DNA of 47,190 nt from positions 1-47,190 of the forward strand of contig CACGVZ010000011.1 of NCBI GenBank assembly GCA_902576415.1, in the 5' to 3' direction. This stretch comes from an uncultured Prochlorococcus sp. GTDB lineage: Bacteria > Cyanobacteriota > Cyanobacteriia > PCC-6307 > Cyanobiaceae. The stretch's first letter is position 1; each line of letters begins with the position of its first letter. The notes below the pieces were generated by a model. That model was given only the letters and a program-made list of their open reading frames with translations, searched no databases and was not told the origin of the DNA. Made by a program: the position numbers and the translations under genes. Below, one piece after another: positions 27,425 to 36,861 of the stretch.

Positions 27425-29719
27425 ATGGAAAGCATTCAATTAAGCATTACAGGAATGAAGTGCGGAGGATGTGTTAGTACTGTTGAAAAAATATTAAATA
27501 ATTCTGATGGTATTGAAAATGTTTCTGTTAACCTACTCACTAACAGTGCATATTTTGAAATTACCCAGCAACATATTGAAATAGAAACAGTTCTCGACAA
27601 TCTGAAAGAGAATGGTTTCCCATCGAAGATTTATATAAATGATTTTTCAAAAAAAATAAATAAAGCAGAATTAGAAAAAAAAAAGAAGTGGAATAATCAA
27701 TGGAAAAAGCTAACTTTTGCCCTATTGCTTTTAGTTTTTTCAGGTTTAGGTCATCTGGCAGAAGGAAGATACATAAATTTTCCAATATTGGGTAGTATAT
27801 TTTTTCACGCCTCATTAGCAACATTAGCTCTATTATTTCCTGGCAGAAGAATAATCATAAATGGATTTAAATCATTTATGAAAAACCGTCCAGATATGGA
27901 TTCTTTAGTAGCTCTTGGAGTAACTAGTGCATATACAACAAGTCTTCTATCATTGATATTTCCTGCTACAGGTTTTCCTTGTTTTTTTAATGAGCCAGTT
28001 ATGCTATTGGGTTTTATAATGATTGGAAGATTCTTAGAAGAAAGAGCAAAATACCAAACTGGTTCATCCATTGGAGAGTTATTAGATCTTCAACCCGAAA
28101 TGGCAAATATCTACACAGAAGATAATCAAATAAAATCAATAAGAGTAAACACTTTAAAACCTGATCAAGAGATTCAAGTTTTAGCAGGAGACAGAATACC
28201 GGCTGACTGCATTGTTGTTCGCGGTAATTCCTATGTTGATGTTTCACATATTACGGGAGAATCCAAACCTATTGAAGTAAAAGAAGGAGAAAATCTATCT
28301 AGTGGATCTTTAAATCTTAATTCAACTCTTAGACTTAAAGTACAAAAGGTAGGAGGAGATTCTTCTCTAGCAAAACTAGTAAGTCTTATTGAGTCTGTAA
28401 ATGCTAGAAAACCTGGCATCCAAAGAATTGCTGATGAAATTGCTGGGAAATTTACTTATTTTGTCCTGATTTTTGCTACCCTAACTTTCTTATTTTGGTG
28501 GAAGGGAGCGAGAAACATTTGGCCTGATCTATTAAGTCATAATCATCTATTGATCACTCACTCAAGCCACACACTTCATAGTTCGCTTGGTAGTAATGCT
28601 GAGAATTTCCTGAGTTTAGCAATTCAATTGTCAATTGCAGTTTTAGTAATAGCTTGTCCTTGTGCATTAGGTTTGGCCACACCAACTGTAATAACTGTCG
28701 CATCAGGTAAAGCAGCAAAAAAAGGTGTGTTATTTAAAGGCGGGGACAAAATAGAGATCGCTTCAAAAATTAATCACATTATTTTTGATAAGACAGGCAC
28801 TTTAACAAAAGGTAAGCCTTTCATTGTTGATTATAAAAATAATAATGATCATTCTTTTTTATTAAGAATAGCTGCCAGTTTAGAAAAAGAAAGCAGACAT
28901 CCAATTGCGGATGCCTTAATTCAAGAGGCAAAAAAACAAAATTTAAGTTTATTTCCAATAAAAAAAATTTTCACCCATTCAGGTCGAGGTATTTCTGGAG
29001 AACTTGATTCAATTGATGGACTTATTAATATTGGGAATATTGAATGGCTACTAAGCAAAGGAATAATTATTGATACTGATGCAAAAAAAGAAATTGAAAA
29101 TGAAGACACAAAAACTAACACTATTATTGGAGTAAGTATCAAAAAGAAGTTATTAGGTTTTATTTTATTAGGAGATTTACTCAGAGATGATTCAATTAAA
29201 ACAGTTCAAAATTTGAGAGAAAACAAATTTAAAATTAATATTTTAAGTGGAGATAGAAAACAAACAGTTTTAGCTTTAGCAAAAAAACTTGGTTGTAAAG
29301 AAACAGAAGTAAAATGGGATCTTCTTCCTGAAATGAAATTGAAGACTATAGAAAATTTAAAAATAAATAATAAAGTAGCAATGATTGGAGATGGTATTAA
29401 TGATGTCCCAGCCTTAGCATCATCAGATTTAGGAATTGCGGTTGGATCAGGAACTCAAATAGCCAAGGCAAACGCAGATGTAGTATTGATGGGAGATCAA
29501 CTAAATGGATTACCCTACTCCTTAAATCTTGCAAAAAAAACCATAAGAAAAATAAAGCAAAATCTAACATGGGCTTTTGGTTACAATTTACTAGCTATAC
29601 CTTTAGCCGCAGGCATTTTATTTCCTAAATACGGTATTCTTCTTACTCCCTCAATAGCAGCATTATTGATGGCTACTAGTTCAATTACAGTTGTAATTAA
29701 TGCTTTATCTTTGGAGTAA
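27425..29719 (+). CDS. Copper-transporting P-type ATPase
   Basis: A 764-residue P1B-type ATPase. Order: heavy-metal-associated domain with GMKCGGC (C13, C16), first helices (about 95-210), actuator loop with TGES (about 280), the ion-binding CPC (C411-P412-C413), phosphorylation Asp455 in DKTGTLTKG, and the hinge GDGINDVPAL. The CPC motif with a single HMA points to Cu(I). Cyanobacteria use CtaA/PacS pairs to deliver Cu to plastocyanin; this may be either. The loop before the CPC helix is His-rich (HNHLLITHSSHTLH). tmk starts directly after its stop. Confidence 0.95.
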   Translation: MESIQLSITGMKCGGCVSTVEKILNNSDGIENVSVNLLTNSAYFEITQQHIEIETVLDNLKENGFPSKIYINDFSKKINKAELEKKKKWNNQWKKLTFALLLLVFSGLGHLAEGRYINFPILGSIFFHASLATLALLFPGRRIIINGFKSFMKNRPDMDSLVALGVTSAYTTSLLSLIFPATGFPCFFNEPVMLLGFIMIGRFLEERAKYQTGSSIGELLDLQPEMANIYTEDNQIKSIRVNTLKPDQEIQVLAGDRIPADCIVVRGNSYVDVSHITGESKPIEVKEGENLSSGSLNLNSTLRLKVQKVGGDSSLAKLVSLIESVNARKPGIQRIADEIAGKFTYFVLIFATLTFLFWWKGARNIWPDLLSHNHLLITHSSHTLHSSLGSNAENFLSLAIQLSIAVLVIACPCALGLATPTVITVASGKAAKKGVLFKGGDKIEIASKINHIIFDKTGTLTKGKPFIVDYKNNNDHSFLLRIAASLEKESRHPIADALIQEAKKQNLSLFPIKKIFTHSGRGISGELDSIDGLINIGNIEWLLSKGIIIDTDAKKEIENEDTKTNTIIGVSIKKKLLGFILLGDLLRDDSIKTVQNLRENKFKINILSGDRKQTVLALAKKLGCKETEVKWDLLPEMKLKTIENLKINNKVAMIGDGINDVPALASSDLGIAVGSGTQIAKANADVVLMGDQLNGLPYSLNLAKKTIRKIKQNLTWAFGYNLLAIPLAAGILFPKYGILLTPSIAALLMATSSITVVINALSLE

Positions 29720-30358
29720 ATGAAAGGAAAATTTATCGTAATTGAGGGTATTGATGGATGTGGTAAGACCACCCAAATAGATGAACTATCTAAATGGCTA
29801 CCATACAGTGGTCTAATAAAGAAAGGATCTAAATTAGTCACAACTAGAGAACCAGGAGGAAGTCTTTTAGGAAAAAAACTTAGAGGACTGATTCTTGATA
29901 ATAATGAAAATAACAAGCCATCATCGCTTACAGAATTATTGCTTTATTCAGCGGATAGAGCTGAACATGTATCCAAAATTATTTCACCTGCTTTAAATAA
30001 TAATGATTGGGTGATAAGTGATAGATTTTCCGACTCCACCCTGGCTTATCAAGGTTATGGAAGAAATATAAATTTAGAAATAATTAAAAATATTGAGTCT
30101 ATCGTATGTCAAGGAGAATCTCCTGATCTAACTTTTTTCTTAGAAATTTCTCCAGAAGAGAGCATATTCCGAAGAAAAAATGAAATCCCAGATAGAATAG
30201 AATCAGAAGGTATTAAATTTTTAGAAAAAGTAAATAAAGGCTTCAAACTAATTGCCAAAGAAAAAAACTGGAAAGTAATATCTGCCTCACAAAATATTAA
30301 AACTATTTCTAATCAAATTAAAGAGACTATACTAAGTAATTTTTCTAGTAACAAATGA
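29720..30358 (+). CDS. tmk: Thymidylate kinase
   Basis: Phosphorylates dTMP to dTDP. It has 212 residues. The P-loop is [11 protein letters not shown] (about 9-19), the DR motif is [15 protein letters not shown] (about 97-111), and the TREPGG substrate loop is at about 43-48. It starts directly after the copper ATPase stop and overlaps holB by 4 bp, a common tmk-holB arrangement. Confidence 0.96.
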   Translation: MKGKFIVIEGIDGCGKTTQIDELSKWLPYSGLIKKGSKLVTTREPGGSLLGKKLRGLILDNNENNKPSSLTELLLYSADRAEHVSKIISPALNNNDWVISDRFSDSTLAYQGYGRNINLEIIKNIESIVCQGESPDLTFFLEISPEESIFRRKNEIPDRIESEGIKFLEKVNKGFKLIAKEKNWKVISASQNIKTISNQIKETILSNFSSNK

Positions 30359-31317
30359 TTGAGGTTAATAAAAATAATTTTTTATTTAATGAAGAAGTTA
30401 ATTACTATCTTAACAAAATAATTAAGAACAAATCATTTGCTAATGGTTATATATTTTATGGCGCTGAAGGAGTAGGAAAAAAGCAAACTGCTCTTCAATT
30501 CGCAATAGAGATTTTCAAAAAATCTTCACCTAGCGACAATATTGAACAGAGAATTACAAATAATAACCATCCTGATTTTCTAATTATCGAACCTGAGTCT
30601 CCTTTGACAGCTACAAGTTCAGGAAGTTCAGATCTTGAAAAAACAAGAAAAAGTGGATCTGCGATAATTAAGATTGCTCAAATTCGTAACATCAAAACTT
30701 TTCTTGGTCAAAAATCAATAAACTCAGAAAAGAAGATTGTTTTAATTGTTGATGCGCACCTCCTTAACGAAGCAGCCTCCAATTGCCTTTTAAAAACCTT
30801 AGAAGAACCAAGTAATGGGATTTTTATTTTAATAACATCTAAATTAAACCTCCTTTTAAATACGATCATATCAAGATGTCAAATAGTCAGATTTCGATCC
30901 TTTTCTAGTAAACAAATAAAGTATCTTTTAAAAGATTATTTAGATAACTCTAAATTAAATATTTGTACAAAGTTAAAATTTGAAGATTTAATAAACTCTG
31001 CAAATGGATCTCCAAATCAATTATTGAAAAATATTGAAATCTGGAATCATATTTCAGATGATATTAAAAGTAAATTAGATTCTCCAATAAAAAACAATCT
31101 AGAAATATTAGAAATGTCTAAATTGATTTATGAAAAATTAGAAATTTATCAACAGATTTGTTTAGTCAATTTAATTCAAATTATTTGGTGGCGAAAAACA
31201 AAAAATATTGGATTAGTTAAAAAACTTGAAAAATTAAAATTTCTCTTAAGAAAAAATATTCAACCAAGGTTGGCCTGGGAAGTTACTTTTTTAAAAATTT
31301 CAATGGAAGATATATAA
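30355..31317 (+). CDS. holB: DNA polymerase III delta' subunit
   Basis: Clamp-loader subunit of the replicative polymerase, 320 residues. Visible features are [13 protein letters not shown] (P-loop-like, about 36-48), [27 protein letters not shown] (Walker B and sensor region, about 127-153) and SRCQIVRFR. The zinc-finger cysteines of some DnaX/HolB relatives are absent. The ATG overlaps the tmk stop by 4 bp. Convergent with rpaA, with a single base between the stops. Confidence 0.92.
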   Translation: MIEVNKNNFLFNEEVNYYLNKIIKNKSFANGYIFYGAEGVGKKQTALQFAIEIFKKSSPSDNIEQRITNNNHPDFLIIEPESPLTATSSGSSDLEKTRKSGSAIIKIAQIRNIKTFLGQKSINSEKKIVLIVDAHLLNEAASNCLLKTLEEPSNGIFILITSKLNLLLNTIISRCQIVRFRSFSSKQIKYLLKDYLDNSKLNICTKLKFEDLINSANGSPNQLLKNIEIWNHISDDIKSKLDSPIKNNLEILEMSKLIYEKLEIYQQICLVNLIQIIWWRKTKNIGLVKKLEKLKFLLRKNIQPRLAWEVTFLKISMEDI

Positions 31318-31318
31318 T

Positions 31319-32101
31319 TTAATCTACAGCAGAATTTATCAAATCAGAATTTCTTGCCTGAATAAACTCTTGCCTCGCAATTTCAACTTGTGAACCAACA
31401 GGCAACTCAAGACAATATCCAGCACCGTAAACAGTTTTTATATATATAGGCTTACGTGGATCGGGTTCTAACTTAGTGCGTAAGTGTCTTATATGAACTC
31501 TGATTGTCTCGATATCATCGTCAGGCTCATATCCCCATACTTCTTTAAGAATTAATGCTGGCGATACAGTTTGACCATGTCTCTGCAAAAGGCAATGTAG
31601 CAATTCAAATTCAAGATGCGTTAATCTAACAGGAGATTCAAACCAAATAGCTTCAAATCTTTCTGGAACAAGAGTTAAAGGACCATAATTTAATATTTCT
31701 TGCTGATTACTAGAATTCAATTGTGCTCTATTAGTTCTTCTTAACAATGCTTTTATGCGTACATGTAATTCTTCTAAATCGAAAGGTTTAGTAATGTAAT
31801 CATCTGCTCCAGAATTAAACCCAGTCACTTTGTCTTTTAGACCGCCCAATGCCGTTATCATTAAAATTGGAATATTTGATGTTCTTTCATCTCTTCTTAG
31901 TCTCTGGCATAAAGTTAATCCATCAACACTTGGTAGCATTAGATCTAAGAGTATTAAGTCTGGTGAATATTGCAGGGCTAATGCTTGTCCTTTAATTCCA
32001 TCTTCAGCTTTTTGAACATCGAAACCTGAATGTTCTAAATGCCTAGCCACCAAATCACGCATATCACGATCATCTTCGATTAAAAGGATTGAAATTTTCA
32101 T
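31319..32101 (-). CDS. rpaA: OmpR-family response regulator RpaA
   Basis: A 260-residue response regulator: receiver (about 1-120; D53 phospho-acceptor in [10 protein letters not shown]105 in ITKPF) and winged-helix domain. The signatures [30 protein letters not shown] and [19 protein letters not shown] are those of RpaA, the main output regulator of the cyanobacterial clock, phosphorylated by SasA. A 395-bp gene-free stretch with a large hairpin lies upstream. Confidence 0.95.
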   Translation of the reverse strand: MKISILLIEDDRDMRDLVARHLEHSGFDVQKAEDGIKGQALALQYSPDLILLDLMLPSVDGLTLCQRLRRDERTSNIPILMITALGGLKDKVTGFNSGADDYITKPFDLEELHVRIKALLRRTNRAQLNSSNQQEILNYGPLTLVPERFEAIWFESPVRLTHLEFELLHCLLQRHGQTVSPALILKEVWGYEPDDDIETIRVHIRHLRTKLEPDPRKPIYIKTVYGAGYCLELPVGSQVEIARQEFIQARNSDLINSAVD

Positions 32102-32496
32102 ATTTATAAACTATTAAATTAAGATTAAGTTTTAGTAATATGATTCTCTCAAGAAATTATAAAGATTGCTGAATTAGTGTAAACAATTTTATCAATTAGA
32201 TTTACTAAATAAATCAATGTCTGCAAGGGATTAGAAAGAAATTGCAAATTTTAAATAATTTTAAATTTTACAATTTCTTTCGATTCTATTTACTTTTTCT
32301 TAATAATCAGAGGAATATTAGAAAAAATAATGATTAAATTTGAAACATTATCTCTTCTTAGTATTCGAGTACAAAGTACCTTAAAATGAGTTAAATAGTG
32401 ATTTTCAAAGAAAGTTAAACTGCGATTAAGGTCCTTGATGTGGTCTGAGTGTTTAAAATAATAATTTTGTCTATATTAAAAAAAATCTAATTATCT
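32102..32496. other. 395-bp gene-free region upstream of rpaA
   Basis: No convincing ORF. It is AT-rich, sits between two divergent starts, and must hold the rpaA promoter and probably that of the 119-aa gene. The clearest structure is the hairpin at 32233-32280. An undescribed small RNA could start or end here; I see no match to a known RNA family. Confidence 0.7.
32233..32280. repeat. Large inverted repeat, possible RNA hairpin or sRNA terminator
   Basis: Arms GAAAGAAATTG (32233-32243) and CAATTTCTTTC (32270-32280) pair perfectly over 11 bp. After a small internal loop, AAATTT (32245-32250) pairs with AAATTT (32262-32267), leaving an AT-rich loop. A T-rich tract with scattered other bases follows on the plus strand (32281-32302). 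Confidence 0.75.
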
Positions 32497-32856
32497 ATGA
32501 AAAAGAAGCCTATTGTCTATTCTGATTTATCGAAAAAACAACTAGAAAATCTTAAAGAGCTTTATATTCAAAAAAAAGTTGAATCGATGAGTCATCAGGA
32601 ACTTAAACAATATGTATTAGAAATTATTTCTCATCAGATAAACAATACCATTGGTAAAGAAGAAGAATTGGAAGCATGGAGAGAAATGTCAGATTTCTTT
32701 GGAGAGCAATTTGATATAACTATATTAGAAATACAAACAAAATACATTGACGATAAAAACGTACTTGAAACAGAAATAGATTCTCAGAAACAAAGAATAG
32801 AATTACTTGAAAGAAATAATTTAGATCAAGAGAAAAAGGATATGTGGGATGACTAG
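32497..32856 (+). CDS. Small charged hypothetical protein (119 aa)
   Basis: Not recognised. It has 119 residues, is soluble and strongly charged. The first part has a helix with QLENLKELYIQKK and SHQELKQYVLEIISHQ; the C-terminal third (EIDSQKQRIELLERNNLDQ) looks like a coiled coil. ATG at 32497. Just past the stop, the -1 frame continues with LEFPEWSDTKDKQ, so the 3' end may have suffered a small indel or the gene may have a longer form in relatives. Flanked by gene-poor sequence. Confidence 0.55.
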   Translation: MKKKPIVYSDLSKKQLENLKELYIQKKVESMSHQELKQYVLEIISHQINNTIGKEEELEAWREMSDFFGEQFDITILEIQTKYIDDKNVLETEIDSQKQRIELLERNNLDQEKKDMWDD

Positions 32857-33008
32857 AATTTCCTGAATGGAGTGATACAAAAGATAAACAAAATATATCT
32901 TTTTTTTAGCACTTAAAATCAATTAAAGAACTTATCTGTTTGTTAGAAAATGTAATTAGTAAGTGTTCTAAATACTCTTCTAAAAAATAATTTTTTTTTC
33001 AAAAATTG

Positions 33009-33466
33009 ATGTGCTTACAATGTTTATTAATTATTTGCTATGTTCTATATACTGTTCTTAATACTATATCAAATTTAATTGGAATTTCTGATTACACTAT
33101 CAAAAATTAAGAAATAGATCATTACCAAAAGGTCTTTATAAAAAAGATTTGATCATTTGTAATTTCCCTAGTTCGTATTGTGGAGACAAAATAAAAATAA
33201 ATTATATTGGTACACTCGAAAATGGAAAAGTTTTTCACAAAATTTTCAAAGAAAAAAGACCGATTTCATTTATCATTGGTGATCGTCAAGCAATAGAAGG
33301 ACTTGCTTTAGGAATTATCGGAATGAAATAAGGGGGTATTAGAGAGTTAAAGATTCCTTATACTTGGGAATTCGGTTTAAAAGGTGTTGGAAGCGAAATT
33401 CCACCAAAATCAACATTATTTTATTTAACAGAACTGCTGAGTATTGAGAAAGACAAGTTACGTTGA
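33009..33466 (+). pseudogene. Decayed FKBP-type peptidyl-prolyl isomerase
   Basis: The frame of 33092-33466 reads as an FKBP domain: NRSLPKGLYKKDLI, GDKIKINYIGTLENGKVF, IEGLALGIIGMK, then an in-frame TAA (33329-33331), then GGIRELKIPYTWEFGLKGVG and IPPKSTLFYLTELLSI before the final stop. The family has a sense codon where the TAA sits (GMK-x-GG). Upstream, in a different frame, an ATG at 33009 opens a hydrophobic stretch (CLQCLLIICYVLYTV) like a signal or membrane anchor, ending at 33110. So one frameshift and one nonsense change are visible. Confidence 0.82.
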
Positions 33467-33524
33467 TTACTTGATTAAAAGGAATACTTCACCAGCACAT
33501 CACTAGCACAAATTTAATATCTTC

Positions 33525-33559
33525 AAAAAAAAAGAACTCTGATGATTTCTCATGAGTTC
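33525..33559 (-). terminator. Rho-independent terminator after tRNA-Asn
   Basis: Read on the minus strand: GAACTC-ATGA-GAAA-TCAT-CA-GAGTTC followed by nine T. The stem is 6 + 4 bp with a 2-nt bulge and a GAAA loop. It ends 27 bp past the 3' end of tRNA-Asn. Confidence 0.85.
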
Positions 33560-33585
33560 ATATAGTTTTTTAGAGTAAATTGGAA

Positions 33586-33657
<72 letters not shown>

Positions 33658-33678
33658 ATATAAGATGAATTTAGCTCT

Positions 33679-34392
33679 TTAAAGTACCTTATGACAAGTA
33701 GAAGATTCATTATATTGAAATTTTGATGGTTCTTGCCAGCTAGATAAAAAACCATTTTTCAACTCTGCTACTGAATCAGCGTAAGTTAATTCTTCATAAC
33801 GATGCGTAATCCACAAAGCAGATAAAGGTTTTTTATGGTCACTTGTAAGATTTTTAATAGTTTTTAAAACTTTTAATTGGCTAGTTTGATCAAGTAGAGC
33901 TGTAGGCTCATCCAAAAGAATAAAATTTCTACTACTAATAAGAGCGCATGCAATAGTTAAGCGTTGTTTTTGTCCACCGCTTAAAGTATGGACTGGCCTT
34001 TTTTCAAAACCAGTCATTCCTACCTGATTAAGGACATATTCAATTTTTTGATTAATTTCATAATCACTTATATTTTGATTAATATTTATCAGAAGTTCAC
34101 TTCTGCAATTTGGCATCAATATTTGATGATCAGGATTTTGAAACACCATGCCAATATTTGCTTTAGATTCAATAATTCCACTTTTAGGTTTGATTATTCC
34201 ATTTATTAATTTTAAAAGAGTACTTTTTCCACAACCGTTTTTACCTACAACCATCCAAAATCCAGGTTTTTTTATTGAGAAGTTACATTTAAAAATTAAA
34301 TTTTCTTTTTTTCCAGGATATGAAAAAGACACATCTTTGAATCTGATATGAGGTATTTCGTTCTCAAGAGAATCTCTCATGAATTCTATCAA
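33679..34392 (-). CDS. ABC transporter ATP-binding protein, ECF/CbiO-like
   Basis: A 237-residue ATPase. Walker A is GKNGCGKS (50-57), Q-loop NPD follows MVFQ (Q85), the signature is LSGGQKQR (137-144), Walker B is FILLDEPT (157-164), and the switch His is in WITHR. The MVFQNPDHQ motif is typical of energy-coupling-factor (CbiO/EcfA) ATPases that drive vitamin or metal uptake. No T or S component lies nearby, so the substrate is unknown. TTG start overlaps the upstream gene by 4 bp; an ATG at 34380 is the alternative. Confidence 0.88.
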   Translation of the reverse strand: MIEFMRDSLENEIPHIRFKDVSFSYPGKKENLIFKCNFSIKKPGFWMVVGKNGCGKSTLLKLINGIIKPKSGIIESKANIGMVFQNPDHQILMPNCRSELLININQNISDYEINQKIEYVLNQVGMTGFEKRPVHTLSGGQKQRLTIACALISSRNFILLDEPTALLDQTSQLKVLKTIKNLTSDHKKPLSALWITHRYEELTYADSVAELKNGFLSSWQEPSKFQYNESSTCHKVL

Positions 34393-34661
34393 TCAATGTT
34401 TAGAGAAAATCCTGGTCTTTTAGCTCCTCCAGCTACTGATGATTTTTCATATATCTGGACTGAAATGATTTCTTTAGCTCTGACAGCAATTAATTTATCT
34501 TGAACTTTGTCACACCTTAATTCGATCAACTTTGAAGATTCTAAAGTTTCATTCATAGAACTTTTTATTTCATCGTAAATTCGTTTAACATCATCAAATT
34601 CTTTCTTTTGAATTGAAAGTGGAAAAGGTGAATATCTCAGACTTAGTTCCAGCGAATACAT
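34389..34661 (-). CDS. UPF0367 family protein
   Basis: A 90-residue soluble protein of a cyanobacterial family of unknown function, recognised by MYSLELSLRYSPFPLSIQKK at the start and VQIYEKSSVAGGAKRPGFS at the end. The middle is helical and charged. It overlaps the ABC ATPase by 4 bp, implying coupled translation; whether the functions are linked is not known. Divergent from cysK. Confidence 0.8.
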   Translation of the reverse strand: MYSLELSLRYSPFPLSIQKKEFDDVKRIYDEIKSSMNETLESSKLIELRCDKVQDKLIAVRAKEIISVQIYEKSSVAGGAKRPGFSLNID

Positions 34662-34815
34662 AATTATTAGGAAAACTACTTTACATAATAGTAAATATTA
34701 TTACGCTGAAAGTTATTTTAAATTAAATTCTTTTGAGAAAAGTACATAAAAGATCTTGAAATACAATTATTATGTATTTAGTAGATTTTATTTTTGCAAT
34801 TTAAAAAATCATTTC

Positions 34816-35784
34816 ATGGAAATAGCAAATGATATAACTTCTCTAGTTGGAAATACCCCTTTAGTTAAATTAAATCGAATCAGAGAGTATTTTAATTGTT
34901 ATCCAGAAATAATAGCCAAACTAGAAAGTTTCAACCCATCAGCGTCCGTTAAAGATCGCATCGCTTTTTCAATGTTATGTAAAGCTGAAGAAGAAGGATT
35001 TATAACACCAGATAAAACAACGTTAATTGAAGCAACAAGTGGAAACACTGGCATCGCATTAGCAATGGTTGCTGCGGCAAAAGGTTATAAATTGATATTA
35101 ACTATGCCGGATACGATGAGTATTGAAAGAAGGGCGATGTTGAGAGCATATGGAGCTCAATTACAATTAACCCCTGGGAAAGAAGGAATGAAAGGAGCTA
35201 TAGATTTAGCTAATGAGTTGTCTGCAAGCATTGAAAATAGCTATCAATTTAATCAATTTGAAAACTTTGCTAATCCAGATATTCATGAAAGGACAACTGC
35301 TCAAGAAATCTGGTCCCAATCCAATAACAATGTAGATGGACTAGTTACAGGAGTAGGTACAGGAGGAACAATTACTGGTTGTGCACGTTTTTTGAAAAAA
35401 GTTAATCCAAATTGCAAAATTTATGCTGTAGAACCCAAGAAAAGTGCTGTGATTTCCGGAGAGAAAGCAGGATCTCATTCGATTCAAGGAATAGGAGCAG
35501 GTTTCTTACCCAAAGTACTGAATACTAAATTAATTGATGAAATTATAAAAATAGATGATGATGAAGCGTTTTATTATGGGCGTTTATTAGCCCGATTGGA
35601 AGGTCTTTTATCTGGCATCAGCAGTGGTGCAGCTTTAGCCGCAACAATAAAAATTGGTGAAAGGAAAGAACTAGTGAATAAAAGATTGATAGTTATTCTT
35701 CCAAGTTTTGGTGAAAGATACTTATCAACAGCAATGTTTGAATCGAATACCTCAATTCAAGCCAGAAAAGATGGTTATCTTTAA
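34816..35784 (+). CDS. cysK: Cysteine synthase (O-acetylserine sulfhydrylase A)
   Basis: PLP enzyme that makes cysteine from O-acetylserine and sulfide. It has 322 residues from the ATG at 34816, which gives the family N-terminus MEIANDITSLVGNTPLVKLN; an in-frame TTG at 34756 would add 20 atypical residues. The PLP lysine is K46 in SASVKDRIA, the substrate loop is EATSGNTGIALA (about 74-85), the phosphate-binding loop is GVGTGGTITG, and SGISSGAALAA lies near the C-terminus. The C-terminal part after residue 300 is ordinary. Confidence 0.95.
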   Translation: MEIANDITSLVGNTPLVKLNRIREYFNCYPEIIAKLESFNPSASVKDRIAFSMLCKAEEEGFITPDKTTLIEATSGNTGIALAMVAAAKGYKLILTMPDTMSIERRAMLRAYGAQLQLTPGKEGMKGAIDLANELSASIENSYQFNQFENFANPDIHERTTAQEIWSQSNNNVDGLVTGVGTGGTITGCARFLKKVNPNCKIYAVEPKKSAVISGEKAGSHSIQGIGAGFLPKVLNTKLIDEIIKIDDDEAFYYGRLLARLEGLLSGISSGAALAATIKIGERKELVNKRLIVILPSFGERYLSTAMFESNTSIQARKDGYL

Positions 35785-35800
35785 TTAATAATTTATAAAA

Positions 35801-36478
35801 ATGGAAAAAAATTTATATGAAGAATTAGGCCTCAAAAAAAATGCTACGAAAAGTGAAATTAAATCTTCATATCGTTCTTTAGTTAAGCAACATCATCCCG
35901 ATGCAGGCGGAAAAAAAGAACGATTTCTGGCAATTCAAAATGCCTGGGAGACTCTAAGTGACCCAATCAAAAAAGAACAATATGATAGAAGTTTCTTCTC
36001 TGCAAGTTCATCATTTGATTCATTAAATGAAAATTGGGAAGAGAAATTTAATTCAAAAAAATATAATTCGTCAATAAAAGACAAAGAAGTCGAAACTTGG
36101 ATTAAAGAAATTTATACTCCGATCAATAGATTAATTAGTCAAATAATTAAACCTTTGAACAACGAAATAAAAGAACTATCTGCGGATCCATATGATGACC
36201 AACTAATGGAAAATTTTTGCAGTTATATAAGTCTCTCACAAAAAAAAATAGAAAAAGGAGAAAAAATTTATAACAAAAAAATAGTTCCAAAGTCTATTTC
36301 AGCTTTAGGACTCGACCTTTATCATTGTTTTTCTCAAGTTAAAGATGCACTATCAGAATTTGATAGATATACACAAGGATACGTTGATAATTACTTGTTT
36401 GATGGTAAAGAAATGATCAAAGAAGCAAAAAGAATCCAGTCAAAGATGTCTAAAGAGAAACAAAATAAAAATTTTTAG
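35801..36478 (+). CDS. J-domain protein
   Basis: A 225-residue protein with an N-terminal J domain (about 4-66) including the HPD motif (H32-P33-D34) that stimulates DnaK. It has no Gly/Phe region or zinc finger, so it is a type III J-protein. The rest (70-225) is charged and helical and I recognise no domain. It follows cysK by 16 bp and may be co-transcribed. Convergent with ndhO after a 10-bp gap. Confidence 0.88.
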   Translation: MEKNLYEELGLKKNATKSEIKSSYRSLVKQHHPDAGGKKERFLAIQNAWETLSDPIKKEQYDRSFFSASSSFDSLNENWEEKFNSKKYNSSIKDKEVETWIKEIYTPINRLISQIIKPLNNEIKELSADPYDDQLMENFCSYISLSQKKIEKGEKIYNKKIVPKSISALGLDLYHCFSQVKDALSEFDRYTQGYVDNYLFDGKEMIKEAKRIQSKMSKEKQNKNF

Positions 36479-36488
36479 ATATGAAAGT

Positions 36489-36725
36489 TTATTGAATATA
36501 TTCTTTAAGCTGATCTAATTTTAACCAAACATCTGGAACAGGTCTGCGCCATCGAACCTGAGCATATTCGTCTTTAACTGAAAGAATCTCTCCAGGACCT
36601 TCTAAGACATAATTAGGCAGATCATCATCACTGGCTAGAGCTTCGATACTTTTTATATAATTTTCTCGATCGACAAAAACTAAGCATCCTTTCTTGAGAG
36701 GTTTCTTTGGAATAGAATCTGTCAT
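36489..36725 (-). CDS. ndhO: NAD(P)H-quinone oxidoreductase subunit O (NdhO)
   Basis: A 78-residue soluble NDH-1 subunit specific to cyanobacteria and chloroplasts. The small beta-barrel-like sequence LKKGCLVFVDRENY, LEGPGEILSVKDEYAQVRW and PVPDVWLKLDQL matches the family. NdhO sits near the ferredoxin site and tends to limit NDH-1 activity in Synechocystis (family knowledge). ATG at 36725. It stands apart from the other ndh clusters. A 136-bp gap separates it from the divergent epimerase gene. Confidence 0.92.
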   Translation of the reverse strand: MTDSIPKKPLKKGCLVFVDRENYIKSIEALASDDDLPNYVLEGPGEILSVKDEYAQVRWRRPVPDVWLKLDQLKEYIQ

Positions 36726-36861
36726 AATAAATTTAAGAAAGTTATTTGAAATCCATTATACAAAAACTTGTTTGAAAACTATTGAAAAAAATTTATACCG
36801 GAATAATAATTACAAACGTCTAAAAAATTTAATAGCCTTAGACGATAAACATCTATAAGAT

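Noticed and set aside
29581..29916. Minus-strand ORF of 111 aa over the end of the copper ATPase and start of tmk
   Set aside because: Both plus-strand genes there are certain and the antisense translation shows no domain.
33149..33331. Short ORF as an independent 60-aa gene
   Set aside because: It is the middle of the FKBP remnant; the same frame continues as FKBP sequence past the TAA.
34680..34700. TTTAC-ATAATA-GTAAA palindrome upstream of cysK
   Set aside because: Short, AT-rich and without a known binding motif; I could not tell it from chance in this composition. It does not fit the direct-repeat HLR1 pattern of RpaB.
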